Source: Medicago truncatula (taxonomy: Eukaryota > Streptophyta > Magnoliopsida > Fabales > Fabaceae). From it: DNA of 64,000 nucleotides. This document shows positions 22,401-33,297 of the stretch, piece by piece (the first letter of the stretch is position 1; every line of letters begins with the position of its first letter). The position numbers and the translations under genes are program-made. Location of the stretch: the NCBI RefSeq assembly GCF_003473485.1, contig NC_053044.1:54910091-54974090 (forward strand). The letters run 5' to 3'. The notes beneath the pieces are model-generated. The model was given only the letters and a program-made list of their open reading frames with translations, ran no database searches and had not been told where the DNA came from.

Positions 22401-25400
22401 GCACTAGAAACTAGTAAAATAGGAAAAAAAAATTGACTATTACCATCAGATAATATTTATGTATAATCAGCCATCAGACTCTCTCACATTTCAGCAGTTT
22501 TGAGTTTTGCTTTTAAAAACAACAAAAAAAAAACTAAGTAAAAAAATGCTAAAAACCTGTCAAATAAAATCATAAAAATATAAAAATAGCACAAAAAAAT
22601 TCTAAAAATCAAATAAAACTAATGAAATTTTTTTTGGATTTTCTATGAATATGAAAAATTAAAAATGGGTCTAAACGATGGAGTTTTGGATTTTGAGGGG
22701 CAGAATCCCATGAGAAGTCCCTTCTAAGGGAGTCATGGTCCTTGAATTTTTTCGGATTTTTTGGGGAAGTTTCGGAGCAATCCGAAAACCCGATTTTTGA
22801 CTAAGAACGTGTAACAATGACCCAAAGGAGAAGGATGAGAGTTAGGAAGATTAATATTGTCCCTAAAATGACTATCCAAGTTACAAACATGTTTAGAATT
22901 TGTGCTGATACTATTCAGATTATATAATCCGAACTGTTTTACCTTGAAAAACGGTGTTTAAGGGGTTTCCGGATTATGTAATTCGGAAACATCATGTAAC
23001 GCGCCCTATTTTTTGAAGTTTCCGGATTCCAAAATCCAGAAAAATCCGTTACTCATTTTTTTTCACCCTTTAACAAAAGAAAACACCATTTCGGATTATA
23101 AAATCTGGAATGCTCCGAGGGTAATTTTGGAAAAAAAATAGGGCGCGAGGAAAGACATAGGGTGGGAAAAGTAATGCTAAAAAAAAATTCTCATTTGATT
23201 TATATAGTATGGGTTGGGCCTATGCAAGTAATTTGCTTCTTGCCCACACAATGATCACCAGGGGTAGTTAGAGGATGCTTTACACACACCCGTATATTGC
23301 TACAAACTCCTATTCTTTTTAAAAAAAAATACCTTAAAGTATACTTTCTACTTTCTAGAGGTTTAGGATATAGAATATTCATTTTAGCATGGTATTAAAG
23401 AATGAGAAATGATATTTTAACACAAAATTTAATATTAAAATTCGACAATAATTTAGTTGACCAACGGAGTTCAAATGAGAAATGCTAGCAACAAACCTTC
23501 TAATATACATTTTTCAATACACTATTTTTGATTGGTTAAAACTCACATGTGACCCACCAAAAGTATATAGGACCCACATGATTTGGTGGGACTCATCTGA
23601 ATTTTAACCAATCAAAAAAAGTGTATTGAAAAATATGTGTTAGAAGGTGTGTTGCTTGCATTCCTCAAGTTCAAATATGTAATTAATTACATTTAGTAAA
23701 CAATTAATTATTAATGAATATAAGGTGTCACAACTCATTAACCCTTCATTCAATGCAATTAGCTACAATTTTGAACGATATTAACAACGATTTTCAAGTG
23801 TATATTTAAACTCAAATTGTAGTAAATGAATATCATGTATATTTGAACATCTGAAAGTAGTGGTTAATAGAGTTTAAAATCATGATTAATTGTGTTCTGT
23901 GATTGATTAATGAATTGTGACACATCGTTATATTCATTAATTATTTATTTGAAAGTAATTGACCGTATAAATAGTAAGTACTAACAATACTCACTTTAAG
24001 ACTATATTTGTAATATTCATTCTCTTATTTTACAAAATTAATGTATGTTTCACTACGTATGCGTCCTGTTTTCAAAAATGGTTGGTCCACATGAATTTTA
24101 TTACTCAATAACAAATTGAGTGTTGGAAAGAGAATTTTAGAGTGAGTGTTTTTAGCCCTTCTCATATATTTGAAATTCGTTAATCATCTAAATTATGGTC
24201 TAATTTTGATAATGAAAATAACGCAACTATTAAAGTTGAATGTTCTAAATCTGAACTCAAATCCCACTAAGGATAACATTTAGTGGCCAAAGCCTTTTGT
24301 TGTGATGAAGCTAACTAACAATTATGAGGATTTATAATTTGGTTTGGAACAGGGAATGTAAAGAGCACATCATTTTCGGGAAGCAACAAGGGGCGTAGTT
24401 CAGCAGATATAGCATGGAATATCCTTGTTGCAATTGGAGACATTGCACTTGCCAGTGCCTACACTCAAATTGCAGTAGATATACAAGATAGTCTGAAATC
24501 ATCACCTCCAGAAAATAAAGTGATGAAGAGGGCAAACATGATTGGTATATTCACTATGACAATTTTCTTCTTGTTGAATGCATGTGCTGGATATGCTGCA
24601 TTTGGCTCAAACACTCCTGGTAACATACTCATGAGCTCTGGCTTTCACAAGCCCTTCTGGCTATTGGAATTGGCCAATGTCTTCATAATTGTGCACCTTC
24701 TAGGAGCATTTCAGGTTAGTTGGTTAACATCAACACATTATAAAATTGTCTTTAAATTCATCATATATGTCTGCCCAAATTCTATTTAAATTTTTTCAAA
24801 TATATCACTTTTTCATGTTTTTAAGATTAGCATGAGAAACGGTCTAATAACATTTTTAGTTATGAGAAACGGTCTAAACTAGTTGGTTCTACGATTGAAA
24901 TGAAAATTGATCGGTTTATCAGTTGGTCCCCAATCACGCTCACTTTTTAATCAATCAGAACTCATCAATCGAACCACGGTTGGTTCAACCGATTCTTTTT
25001 TATTTTGTTTCTTTTTTGTAAGAAAATGTATTTTTAATACATATTTTTCTATTAGTCAAAGTTCAACCATGGTTCAATCAAACCAATTGAACCATGATTT
25101 GGTAGTCTCGCTAGTTCGACATCTACATTTTTAAAATATTCCATTGATTAATTATTGTATTTGTTTCTTATCTAAATGATTTATGGACAGGTAATAGTTC
25201 AACCTTTATTTCGTATAGTGGAAATGTTGGCTGCCCAAAAGTGGCCAGACTCAAGTTTCATAACAAGGGAAATTCCAATGAAGATTGGCCAAATAAAATA
25301 CACCATCAACCTCTTTAGGTTAGTTTGGAGGACTACATTTGTTGTGGTGGTAACTGTTCTAGCCATGGCAATGCCCTTTTTCAATGACATGATTGCCCTT

Positions 25401-25613
25401 CTTGGTGCCCTTGGGTTTTGGCCTTCAGTGGTGTATTTTCCGGTGGAGATGTACATTGTGAGACAAAAGATCAGAAAAGGAACATTTCGTTGGTTTGGGC
25501 TTCAAACATTGAGCCTTTTCTGTTTACTTGTGTCATTGGCTGCAGCAATTGGAGCTATTCATGGGTTGAGTCAAGCTATTGGCAAATATAAACCTTTTAT
25601 GTATAAGGCATAG
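16466..25613 (+). CDS. AAP: Amino acid permease (AAP family), gene 2
   Basis: Five exons: 16466-16547, 21106-21433, 21534-21751, 24353-24714, 25191-25613, joining in phase to 470 residues. It is the same family as the gene at 10041, a proton-coupled amino acid importer of the plasma membrane. Seen: N-terminal tail with DDDGRTKRTG, then GTVWTASAHIINAVIGTGVL, LLADCYRSPDPVTGKRNTTY, VFCGLVQYGNLAG, LSQIPNFHKL, YAAFGSNTPGNILMSSGFHK and the end GLSQAIGKYKPFMYKA. Compared with gene 1, two introns are absent (between HLG and GKQHVFCG, and after VDIQ), while exon lengths otherwise match almost exactly. Introns 1 (4.6 kb) and 3 (2.6 kb) are swollen by transposons. A TATA candidate lies 73 bases upstream of the ATG. 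Confidence 0.93.
16919..17486. mobile_element. Tourist-like MITE (PIF/Harbinger), 568 bp, in AAP gene 2 intron 1
   Basis: Ends GGCTTTGTTTGGATGG and the complement of GGATGTGTTTGG, flanked by TTA on both sides (16916-16918, 17487-17489). The interior is purine-rich (GAAAGGAAAGAATG) and resembles the element at 48970-49616. Three-base TTA duplication with a GG-TTTGTTTGG terminus is typical of PIF/Harbinger MITEs. Confidence 0.75.
18631..19549. mobile_element. Non-autonomous hAT element, 919 bp, in AAP gene 2 intron 1
   Basis: Terminal inverted repeats CATAGTTTTAAAA match exactly at both ends, flanked by the perfect 8 bp duplication GATTTGGG (18623-18630 and 19550-19557). Subterminal regions are packed with ACCGGT/CCGGTC and CCGAGT motifs. 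The middle is AT-rich without coding capacity. An 8 bp duplication with short inverted repeats fits the hAT superfamily. Confidence 0.88.
19640..20600 (-). other. GC-richer block of unknown origin in AAP gene 2 intron 1
   Basis: About 950 bases with clearly higher GC than the flanks. On the minus strand it is rich in GTTG/TCGT and carries unusually long overlapping open frames (20201-20608 of 135 codons, 20031-20306, 19733-19930). The peptides are Val/Leu/Arg/Ser-rich and match no family I know. The composition resembles the 5' regions of legume retroelements, but no RT, gag or integrase signature is present. It is most likely transposon-derived. Confidence 0.4.
20671..20687 (+). mobile_element. 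17 bp retroposon tail flanked by an 11 bp duplication
   Basis: CTCTTTC followed by a run of A sits between two exact copies of AATGGATTGAT (20660-20670 and 20688-20698). This is what an extremely 5'-truncated SINE or LINE insertion would leave. It is too short to assign to a family. Confidence 0.55.
22200..23170. repeat. Unclassified repetitive sequence in AAP gene 2 intron 3
   Basis: Variants of GGATTATATAATCCGAA/TTCGGATTATAAAATC recur (near 21990, 22032, 22145, 22915, 22970, 23020, 23094), some inverted with respect to each other. There is also a GGGCGCG/CGCGCCC pair (about 23000 and 23140). It is probably an old DNA-transposon remnant; no ends could be fixed. Confidence 0.4.
23476..23667. 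mobile_element. MITE with long inverted repeats, 192 bp, in AAP gene 2 intron 3
   Basis: The first and last ~65 bases are near-perfect complements (starting TGAGAAATGC and ending GCATTCCTCA), so the element folds on itself. It is flanked by AGTTCAAA (8 bp) or AGTTCAAAT (9 bp, if the first base is assigned to the duplication). That leaves hAT (8 bp) or Mutator (9 bp) both possible. Confidence 0.85.
24850..25130. repeat. Degenerate hAT-like remnant in the last intron of AAP gene 2
   Basis: Contains repeated GGTTCAACC/GGTTGAACC-like and AACCATGGTT motifs resembling the subterminal sequences of the hAT elements at 18631 and 36901. No ends or target duplication found. Confidence 0.35.
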
Positions 25614-26411
25614 TGAGTGTGCTGCTTTGTATGTATTATTATGGATCATATAATAGTATAATCATACAACTTTGTAAACCATAGTATGGTTATTGTCTGT
25701 GTCTGAGTTTGATGATATAGATTTTAGACTATGCTTAGGAATGAAATAAACGAAGGGAAAAATAATTCTGCTGCAGCTAAAAGATTAAGTTACAAAATTT
25801 AACTGTTTTTTTTCCTTCTCTTTGGCCATGATAAAAATAACCGTGTCACTCAGTTTTCAATCTCGGTTGTCAGATCTCAAAATAACCGTCGAGGTCGTTT
25901 AGAAGTGATTTTGTTATTGTAAAATTTAAGTCATCCAATTTCAAAATAATGGTCGAGATTGTTCCCAGCCTGTAAATGTTTGCTTCCCTAACAGTACAGA
26001 AATGTGTATCACTGTCTGCACAAGCTGCAAGGACAACAAACACGAGTATTTGACTGCTTTAAAACTGAGTGTGTTTGTTTGTGGAAAATTGAATACTAAA
26101 GAGAGACACATATAGTTAAAATGATGAATTGAGACTTTTGAAATTTTGACTAATCGAACAACACATGAAAACAGCCAAACTTGGAATAAATAGATAAAGA
26201 TTTTGACATTTACATTGCCACTAATGTCAGTTGGTTCATGAGTGCTACGTGATAATTGACTACCGGGGCAACTCGTGAAAAGGTTTTGGGTGGACAGAAT
26301 TTCAAGTGATAAGCTAGTGAACAGGCTCTAAAAAATAGTGACATAATTTCAAATGTTTCAAAAAGTTACAATGAAAATAATTTACAAAATTGAGTTTCCA
26401 GAAAAGGGTAT
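25614..26411. other. 3' UTR and spacer downstream of AAP gene 2
   Basis: The first ~130 bases probably form the 3' UTR. The rest is AT-rich spacer with a short direct repeat around 25850-25970 (TCTCAAAATAACCGTCGAG / TTTCAAAATAATGGTCGAG). No gene. Confidence 0.45.
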
Positions 26412-26450
26412 TTAAAAAAGGGTTAATAGGCGTTTACCTCCTGTGATATA

Positions 26451-27488
26451 GTCCACTTTTGGTTTTCCTTGTAAAAATATTTTGTCAGATTTCGTGGTTG
26501 TAAAAAAAAATTGTTTTAGAATACCACCCTAGACTAGCTAACTGTGCATTTTCGTTGACGTGGCATGATGTGTCACATTTTTCTGATGATGTGGCACGTT
26601 GACTGTATAATTAATTTTATTTTTTATTGTATACACGTGGCATTTGTGATTTTTTTAAATAAAAATAAAAAAAAATTAAAAAAACGAAAAAACATCTTTA
26701 AAAATGAAAAGAATTCTGGACAAAAAATGCGGAAAAAATTAATACAAATAAAAAAATCTGGTTATATGAAAAATAATGAAAAAATTCTGGAAAAATTAAT
26801 AAAAATTAAATTAAAAAATCTAGTAATATTTAAAAAAAATTGGAAAAGATTAATATATATTGAAGTTTTCTAAAAATTAATATATTTAGAAAAAAAAAAA
26901 TCATATTTCCAGAATTTTTTCAATAACGAAAAAATTCATATATTTTTTTTCAAATGTAAGAAGTTTTATTTTAATCCTTTCCAGATTTTTTTTCGTAAAT
27001 TTAGTTTTTGTAAATATGATTAATCTTTTTTCAAAAATTTCATTTTTTAAAAAATGATTAATTTTTTAAATATGATATTCAGGAAAAAAAAAATTCGAAA
27101 ATTTCAATATATATGAATCTTTTCCACAATTTTTTTAAATATTTCCAGATTTTTTTTATTTTTATTAATTTTTAAAAAAAATTCATTTTCTTAATCATTT
27201 TTTTATTTTATTAATTTTTCCAAAAATTTTAATTTTTTTTGGTATTTTTTCGTTTTAAAAACTTTTTTATTATTTTTATTAAAAAAACACAAATGCCACG
27301 TATACCTAATAAAAAAATAAAATTAATTAAACAGACAGCGTACCACGTCATCAGAAAAAGGTAACGCAACATGCCACATCAGCGAAAATGCATAGTCAGC
27401 TGGCCTATGGGGTATTCCAAAACATACAAACTTTACAAGGACGAAATTTGACAAAAAAAAATTACAAAAGAGAAACCAAAAGTAACAT
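26451..27488. mobile_element. AT-rich foldback element at the left end of the MULE
   Basis: An arm of about 200 bases (26451-26660: CTTTTGGTTTTCC, TTTCGTGGTTGTAA, TGCATTTTCG, ACGTGG landmarks) returns inverted at about 27280-27488. The ~600 bases between are extremely AT-rich with many AAAAATT/AATTTTT runs. It either inserted just inside the MULE terminus or is a related element whose left tip replaced that of the MULE; the two cannot be separated by eye. Confidence 0.6.
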
Positions 27489-27919
27489 ATATTTTAGAAA
27501 ATTGCTTTTCTGACATAGAAAACTTCACAATGACACAAGTAATTTACATAATTGCCCCCAGCAGCAGTTAACCGTCGTTCAATAATACGCCGACAGTTAA
27601 CAACCGTTGGAACCAACGGCATTTAATTGTCGCTCACACCAGCGGCAATTAATTGTCGCTCACACCAGTTAACAGAATCAGTGCAATCTTCACTGGTTTT
27701 TTCCAGGAAATTTGTCTTGTTTTACCTATAATTTCAGACGGCAATTCCGGAGGAAATCAAACCGAAACAACAACATCAAGCAATCACAAACATCAATATT
27801 TTATAGTTTATCAATTATTCGGTAACATTACACAACCGATAATGCGTTAACGTTTCACAATTGTTTGAAATCCGTCAAATTTTCCACATTATGCAACACA
27901 TTACACGTAATGTACATTA

Positions 27920-28216
27920 CTCCCTCCGTTCCTGAATAAGTGACCTATTTGTAAAAAATATTTGTCCCACAATACTTGACCTTCTCAGATTTCTAAGCAA
28001 AATTTGACAGATTTACCCCTTATAAATACTTTTTGTGGTCCCCATGTTAAAGTTTGTAGTGGAACAAAAAAAGTAATCATTACTTAAAAGTGAAAAAGTT
28101 TCAAAATAATGACAAGGGCAACTCAGTAAAAGTATCACTCTCTTTCTTTCATCTTTACACTTTTCTTAATCTGTGTGAAATGATCAAATAGGTCACTTAT
28201 TCAGGGACGGAGAGAG
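27920..28216. mobile_element. Stowaway-like MITE (297 bp) nested in the MULE
   Basis: Starts CTCCCTCCGTTCCTGAATAA and ends with the complement (TTATTCAGGGACGGAGAGAG), flanked by TA at 27918-27919 and 28217-28218. It lies inside the 3' part of the MULE, so it inserted later than the MULE. Confidence 0.88.
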
Positions 28217-28379
28217 TAATTACTAATAAATGCAAAACTCAAATATATATATATAGTTAAAGGTTAGTTACATATCACCCAAAAAATTGGGCACTGCATT
28301 ATATATCCCAAAAAATGCGTCGGCGCGTATCGACCAAAAAACGGATTAACACCGACCAAAAAGTGTCATATTTCATCTA

Positions 28380-31271
28380 ACAAAAACAAATCATCTAAAT
28401 GTTCCAGAACATCTTCAAATTCTTCGTTTCCTTTAACCGGAGTGTCATCAAACATAATTGGATTGTCTTCATTTGTTGGTTTTTTTTTTGTGGAACCGGT
28501 CTCTCTTTTAGCTCAATGTCCATGAGTGTTCGGAAACGATCGTGTTGATCCAAGAATTTATCCTACCATGTTGCCGCCTCTTCGCTCCTGTGTAGCTTCC
28601 ACTCCGTGGATGATGGAGGTAATGGACAACCATCTTTCAATGAAAGAATGACAAAATGATTTGGGATTAAACCAAGGCAAATCATGTTGCTTTTCGGATT
28701 AACCGGAGGCGCACCTCTAAGTGGGAAAAAAGTCTCGGAGACTCCAACATCAAGGGTAGTCATCTCCACCACTGGCCTATTGTAACAAGATGCAACGATG
28801 TGTCCCATATCCGGCAATGTCAACCATTTGTCAGGAGGTGCAAAGCTACTAGGATTTTTGGGAGGATGCAATCCATCCAAAATGTACTTGTAACGGTCCG
28901 CACTCGCATATACCTCGATGTATTTGTTCCTATGCTCTTTCAACTCTTTAATAAGTGCTCTCCGCACCATAACATGACTTTCTTCCGTCAAACCCACGTG
29001 TTCGGCAATAGCCCTAAACCCACAATGTCTGTCACCAATAATATCCACAATTCCCTCAATGTATAGTCTCATGAATTTTGGCATGTAATATATAGGATTC
29101 GATGGATCATAATTTCGTGAAACCAAGCTAGGCTTAGGAACCGGAACCGGAGAAATGCCAATGCGAGCACCTTTTCTTTTAGGTTGTGAAAAAAAAATTC
29201 ATGGTGAAGATTGACTTTTCGAATGTTGAGAATCAATAGTCTCCCACTTAGATGGGATCCTACGGGTAGTTTTGATTTTTTTTTTTGGAGCTCCTTTGGT
29301 TGGCACCTTTTTTGGAGGTGGTGACAACACTGTGGTCTCCGGAAATGCTAACAACCGCATACCCTCTTTGATTTCTAGTTTAATTTGGAACGGAACTCTT
29401 TCGAGACGTTCTTGGATACCACGCTACTCCTCCGCGACCGAAAAGAAATCTTCATTACTTTCTTCTTCACCCATATACAACTTATGCCAATGCAGGTGTA
29501 TCTCATCCAATCGAATGGACTTGTTGTGACAGATTTTCATAGCAATGAAGCATGCACAAGGTAGGCCATACGACGTCCTTTGAACACAGCCGCAAGTTTT
29601 CTTCTCGATGCACAAGGTTTTCCTAGCACGCGCTTCTTCCACAAAAATAAAGTTCATTGCTTGTCTAGACATGTGACCCCCCAACCCGGAGTACAAAGTG
29701 ACATCTTTGTACCTATGTTCCAAGACCGTAACGCTCCTACCAAACGATGATTGTATCTCCCCGAATTGGTTTGCCAACATCTCATCTATTTTATGCCAAC
29801 AAGTACCCAAATCACCTTTGGAGGTGGACAAATATTCCTTCACCACACCATGAGCTCCTTCAACTCCATTTGTGAACCTACACCCAAGATGTAGCACAAG
29901 GTACGTCCATGCCCTCACTAGTTTGTCCTTAAAAGGCTTCAAAATGGTAGTTTCAACATATTCAAGAAACTTTGGATGATCCTTACAAGCATCTTGGAAT
30001 TCCACTAGATTACCCGCATATAACTCTTGAGTAGGAGATTCAACCAATTTTTCCCATGCATCAAATATGGTATCAACTAACGTACTATGACTCTCCTCGT
30101 CGACAATCTTCTTTCGCCCATCTACCACAACAACATTTTGTTTAACTTTGTAATCGGTGATGATTCTTGATCTAACATTTTTGCCAACATGGAAATAACA
30201 AAGTATTGCACTACTATCGGGGAGAACATTTGTTACGGCCTTCATCATACTCGGGTCCCTGTCGGTCACTAGCACCTTAGGCATATCACTATTTGGTTCA
30301 AGAAGTTTAAGCAACATTTGCAAAGCCTAAGTAAAGTTATCCTCCTTCTCCGATGTCATAAATGCAAAACCAACCGAATATGTCAAATAGGTCGAGGTGA
30401 CTCCAACTATTTCAAACAATGGCATTCTATACAAGTTGGTTTTGTACGTGGAATCCATTATCAAAACAGTCGAAAAAGTGTTAAACAACTTTACCGATGT
30501 TGGATAAGTCCAAAATATGTCTTGAACGGTTTGACTTTCCGGTTTTTCTCTTACGTAATGAACATATACATTCTCTTCCAACTTTGAGATTCGATATTGC
30601 ATCTCCGTCAAGTCACCCCTTTTTGCCTTTTTGAATTTGTGACGTTCATTGTAGAGTTGCTTGATATTTGTGATGGTCTCTTTCCTTTTCTTCTTCAAAT
30701 TAGTCAAAATATTTTTTGGTTTCACCGAAGAATCGGTCAAGTCATGTACAATCTTCTTGTCGTCCTCCATTAATCTTTCGGCAAGAAGGTGTCCTGCTAC
30801 ATACCGCACCATCTCATGGTTGTGAACGCCGTTAAGAATAGCCAATTTCCAAGCATTGTTTTCCCTCACGACATATCCACGCACCTTGAACAAACACCCA
30901 CATTTTCTTGATCTCGTTGCTTCATGCTTCACTTTTGTCTTTGGTAATTTGTGCTCGCCGCTCCGTTCACAAACCAACTCCAACATAGCATTTCTACCTT
31001 CACAAGATCTTCTAATGATAACCGTAAATCCAGCCCTATTTGCTTGTCGACGGACCCAACCGAGCAATTCGTCTTTATCTTTCCATGTGTCTCGGGTCGA
31101 AAATAAATGAGCCGTGTCCACTTCGTTGTCACGAAGTTTCCACACATCGAAATTGACGCTTGAAGCCTCAACTTTAACGAAAGCTTCGACCTTAGCGGGA
31201 GCTTCAACCTTAATAGAATCGACAACTCTAGGTTTTCGATCACCCGGATCATCACCCGCATTCTCAACCTT
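28380..31271 (-). pseudogene. MULE transposase: FAR1-like N-terminus, DDE core, SWIM finger, OTU-like C-terminus
   Basis: Read on the minus strand. An acceptor-like TTTATAG precedes 31271. The FAR1-type zinc-binding region follows (VIIRRSCEGRNAMLELVCER, CGCLFKVRGY, HNHE). The MULE core has catalytic acidic motifs LIMDSTYKTN and VLVTDRDPSM, with GVEGAHGVVKEYL further on. A SWIM-like CGCVQ...LPCAC motif follows near 29560-29590. After a basic linker comes an OTU-like cysteine protease region at 28563-29126 (GDRHCGFRAIAEHVG with the presumptive Cys, and NHFVILSL with the presumptive His). In-frame stops lie near 30325, 29421, 29190 and 28560, so at least four. The family cuts and pastes DNA; the OTU part is known from a subset of plant MULEs and its role there is unclear. 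Confidence 0.85.
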
Positions 31272-31876
31272 ATCTATAAATAAACAACATACAATTACTA
31301 AACTAATTAATAAACATGTATCTAATACCATATAGTAAGATAAACAAAAAAAAAAGGAAAAAAAAATGAAAAAAACAATTTGGGCAGTAGCTATTGCCAT
31401 TTGAAAATTTTCTAAGTTACCAGCGGCAGTTAATAGCCGCTCACACCCAGCGGTAGTTAACTGCCGCTACAACTCGTGACAGTACAACAAAAAAAAAAAA
31501 CTAGAAAAATCAATCAAATGTAATGGATTTTAACGTTGTAATATATGTTCTTTGATGTATATTGTGTGTAGAAACGTCCTAGCAATGATTTGGAAGCTAA
31601 GATTTTGACAAAAAAATATTTGAAATGAGAATTTTTTTGGGTATGGTATTGGTGAGGTAAGGTGATGAGTGAATAGGAGAGGTAGGGATTTTCTGGTTTT
31701 GGGGGGAAAAAGCAACGGCAGTTAACAACCGCTGAGTCCAGCGGCAGTTAACTGCCGGCGGTTCTTCCAACGGTGGGGGCATAAACGTATTTTACTTATG
31801 TTTTTATGAAGTTTTCTATGTCAAAAAAGTAATTCTCTATATTACAGGGGATAAAGACCTATTAACCCTTAAAAAA

Positions 31877-32328
31877 TAAGAAGCCCATAAGATTGGGCAG
31901 CAATTTGTTTTGATCACAGCTCCTGAACTACACTACTGTTAAGAGACCACACATCAACTCGTGTTTCTAAACAGCCCCATTATGTTTGGTTAAATATTTT
32001 CTTATACGTAAAAATAGCATGCTTCATCATTATGTTACTAATGTTGACTATACATTCTAAGCTTAGGGAGGTTTTAGACTGTGCTTAAGACTGGAGCGGT
32101 GTTTTTCCAAGTTAGTCTGTCTAAAAAAAGTCCAAGTTGATCAACCTTTCTAGAAAAAGGTAGGTTAAAACCTTTTTGACATAATAGGCTAAACCAATAG
32201 TAAGATGTATCTTTTTCAAGACTTAAAAATCAAATTTTTTTAATCACACGGTGAGTGAAGATTTGATGGTAATATAGGTTTTAAGCATAGGTGAGTTATG
32301 AGATATAACTTACAAACTTTTCTTTTTA
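31877..32328. other. Intergenic, AT-rich
   Basis: Nothing recognisable between the MULE and the foldback MITE. Confidence 0.4.
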
Positions 32329-32337
32329 TAAAAAGTA

Positions 32338-32702
32338 GGCTAAAATATGGTTTTGGTCCCTGCAAATATGCCTCGTTTTGGTTTTAGTCCCTGCAAAAAA
32401 AATTTGTTGTTTTTGGTCCCTGCAAATATGTCTCATTTTGGTTTTGATCCCTGGCTCCACTTTTGTGATAATTTGCACACGTGTCACATGATGACTTAAC
32501 CATTTATTAGAGAAATAGTCCCTGCAAAATCTTTTGATTTTGAAAAAGGTCCCTGCAAAATATTTTGTTTTTGGAAATAGTCCCTGCAGGGACTATTTCC
32601 AAAAGCAAAATATTTTGCAGGGACCAAAAACAACAAAAAAATTTTACAGGGACTAAAACCAAAACGAGACATATTTGCAGGGACCAAAACCATATTTTAG
32701 CC
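32338..32702. mobile_element. Mutator-type foldback MITE, 365 bp
   Basis: Perfect 9 bp duplication TAAAAAGTA (32329-32337 and 32703-32711). Ends GGCTAAAATATGG and its complement. The interior is built of GGTCCCTGCAAAT units facing inward from both sides, so most of the element is a hairpin. The minus-strand open frame at 32496-32693 is a by-product of these units. Confidence 0.93.
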
Positions 32703-33110
32703 TAAAAAGTACAAGAATGAATCAACATGACTGACGTTGGAAGAGTTGAAAACATGACTCTCTCTTAAAAAGAACTTAAGTTTGATTATTAAAGTTGTTC
32801 ATTTAAAAAATAGTCTAACTTTGACAACAAAAAAAAAATTTAAAAGAATGAAGGAGAAGTAATGATGGGATGACACATATAAATATAGTGTGTAATTTTA
32901 ACCAACCCAACCCAAGTAATCAAGTGGAAACTTCCATTCCACCAATGACGAATTGGCCATCACAGAATAATCATGCCATAAAACTCGTGTTTGAACAAAA
33001 CTCTTTAGTTTAATGAATTTAATGTTATCTTGCTTCCACAGTGTCACTCTCGTGCAGTTAAAGTCTATGGTTAGTTTCTTTTTCTAATGCTATAGTATTT
33101 TCTTCCATAT

Positions 33111-33124
33111 CAATATATATAAAA
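33111..33124 (+). promoter_or_regulatory. Candidate TATA box of the receptor kinase gene
   Basis: AATATATATAAAAC lies about 180 bases before the ATG at 33298, giving room for a 5' UTR of roughly 150 bases. Sequence and position only. Confidence 0.5.
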
Positions 33125-33297
33125 CTAACTGAATTCACAAAACGTGTTAGATAGAACTAAAACAAACAACAAACACACTCACATATAGTCTTACCCCACA
33201 TTAGAGAAGTGAAACCAAACCAGCAGCCATGTTTGAATTTACGCAACAACAACTTTAACCATCATTTCCCGGCAAATACCGAAACCGTTTCTTCATA

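Larger units (their letters stand above)
26420..31868 (-). mobile_element. Mutator-like element (MULE), 5.4 kb, with OTU-type transposase
   Basis: Both ends share an inverted repeat starting GGGTTAATAGG, continuing through a C-rich stretch to a TATAG motif, flanked by TTAAAAAA (26412-26419 and 31869-31876). The right terminal repeat continues with TTTTTGACATAGAAAACTTC, whose partner on the left is at about 27488-27530 and not directly after the tip, because about 1 kb of other sequence separates them. Subterminal regions hold repeats of GCGGCAGTTAACTGCCGC type. The element codes on the minus strand for a broken transposase (28560-31271 and beyond). It is a dead copy. Confidence 0.85.

Noticed and set aside
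26565-26873. Lys-rich open frame of 102 codons
   Set aside because: It arises from the AT-rich interior of the foldback element; composition only.
32496-32693. Minus-strand open frame of 65 codons
   Set aside because: Produced by the repeated GGTCCCTGCAAAT units of the foldback MITE.
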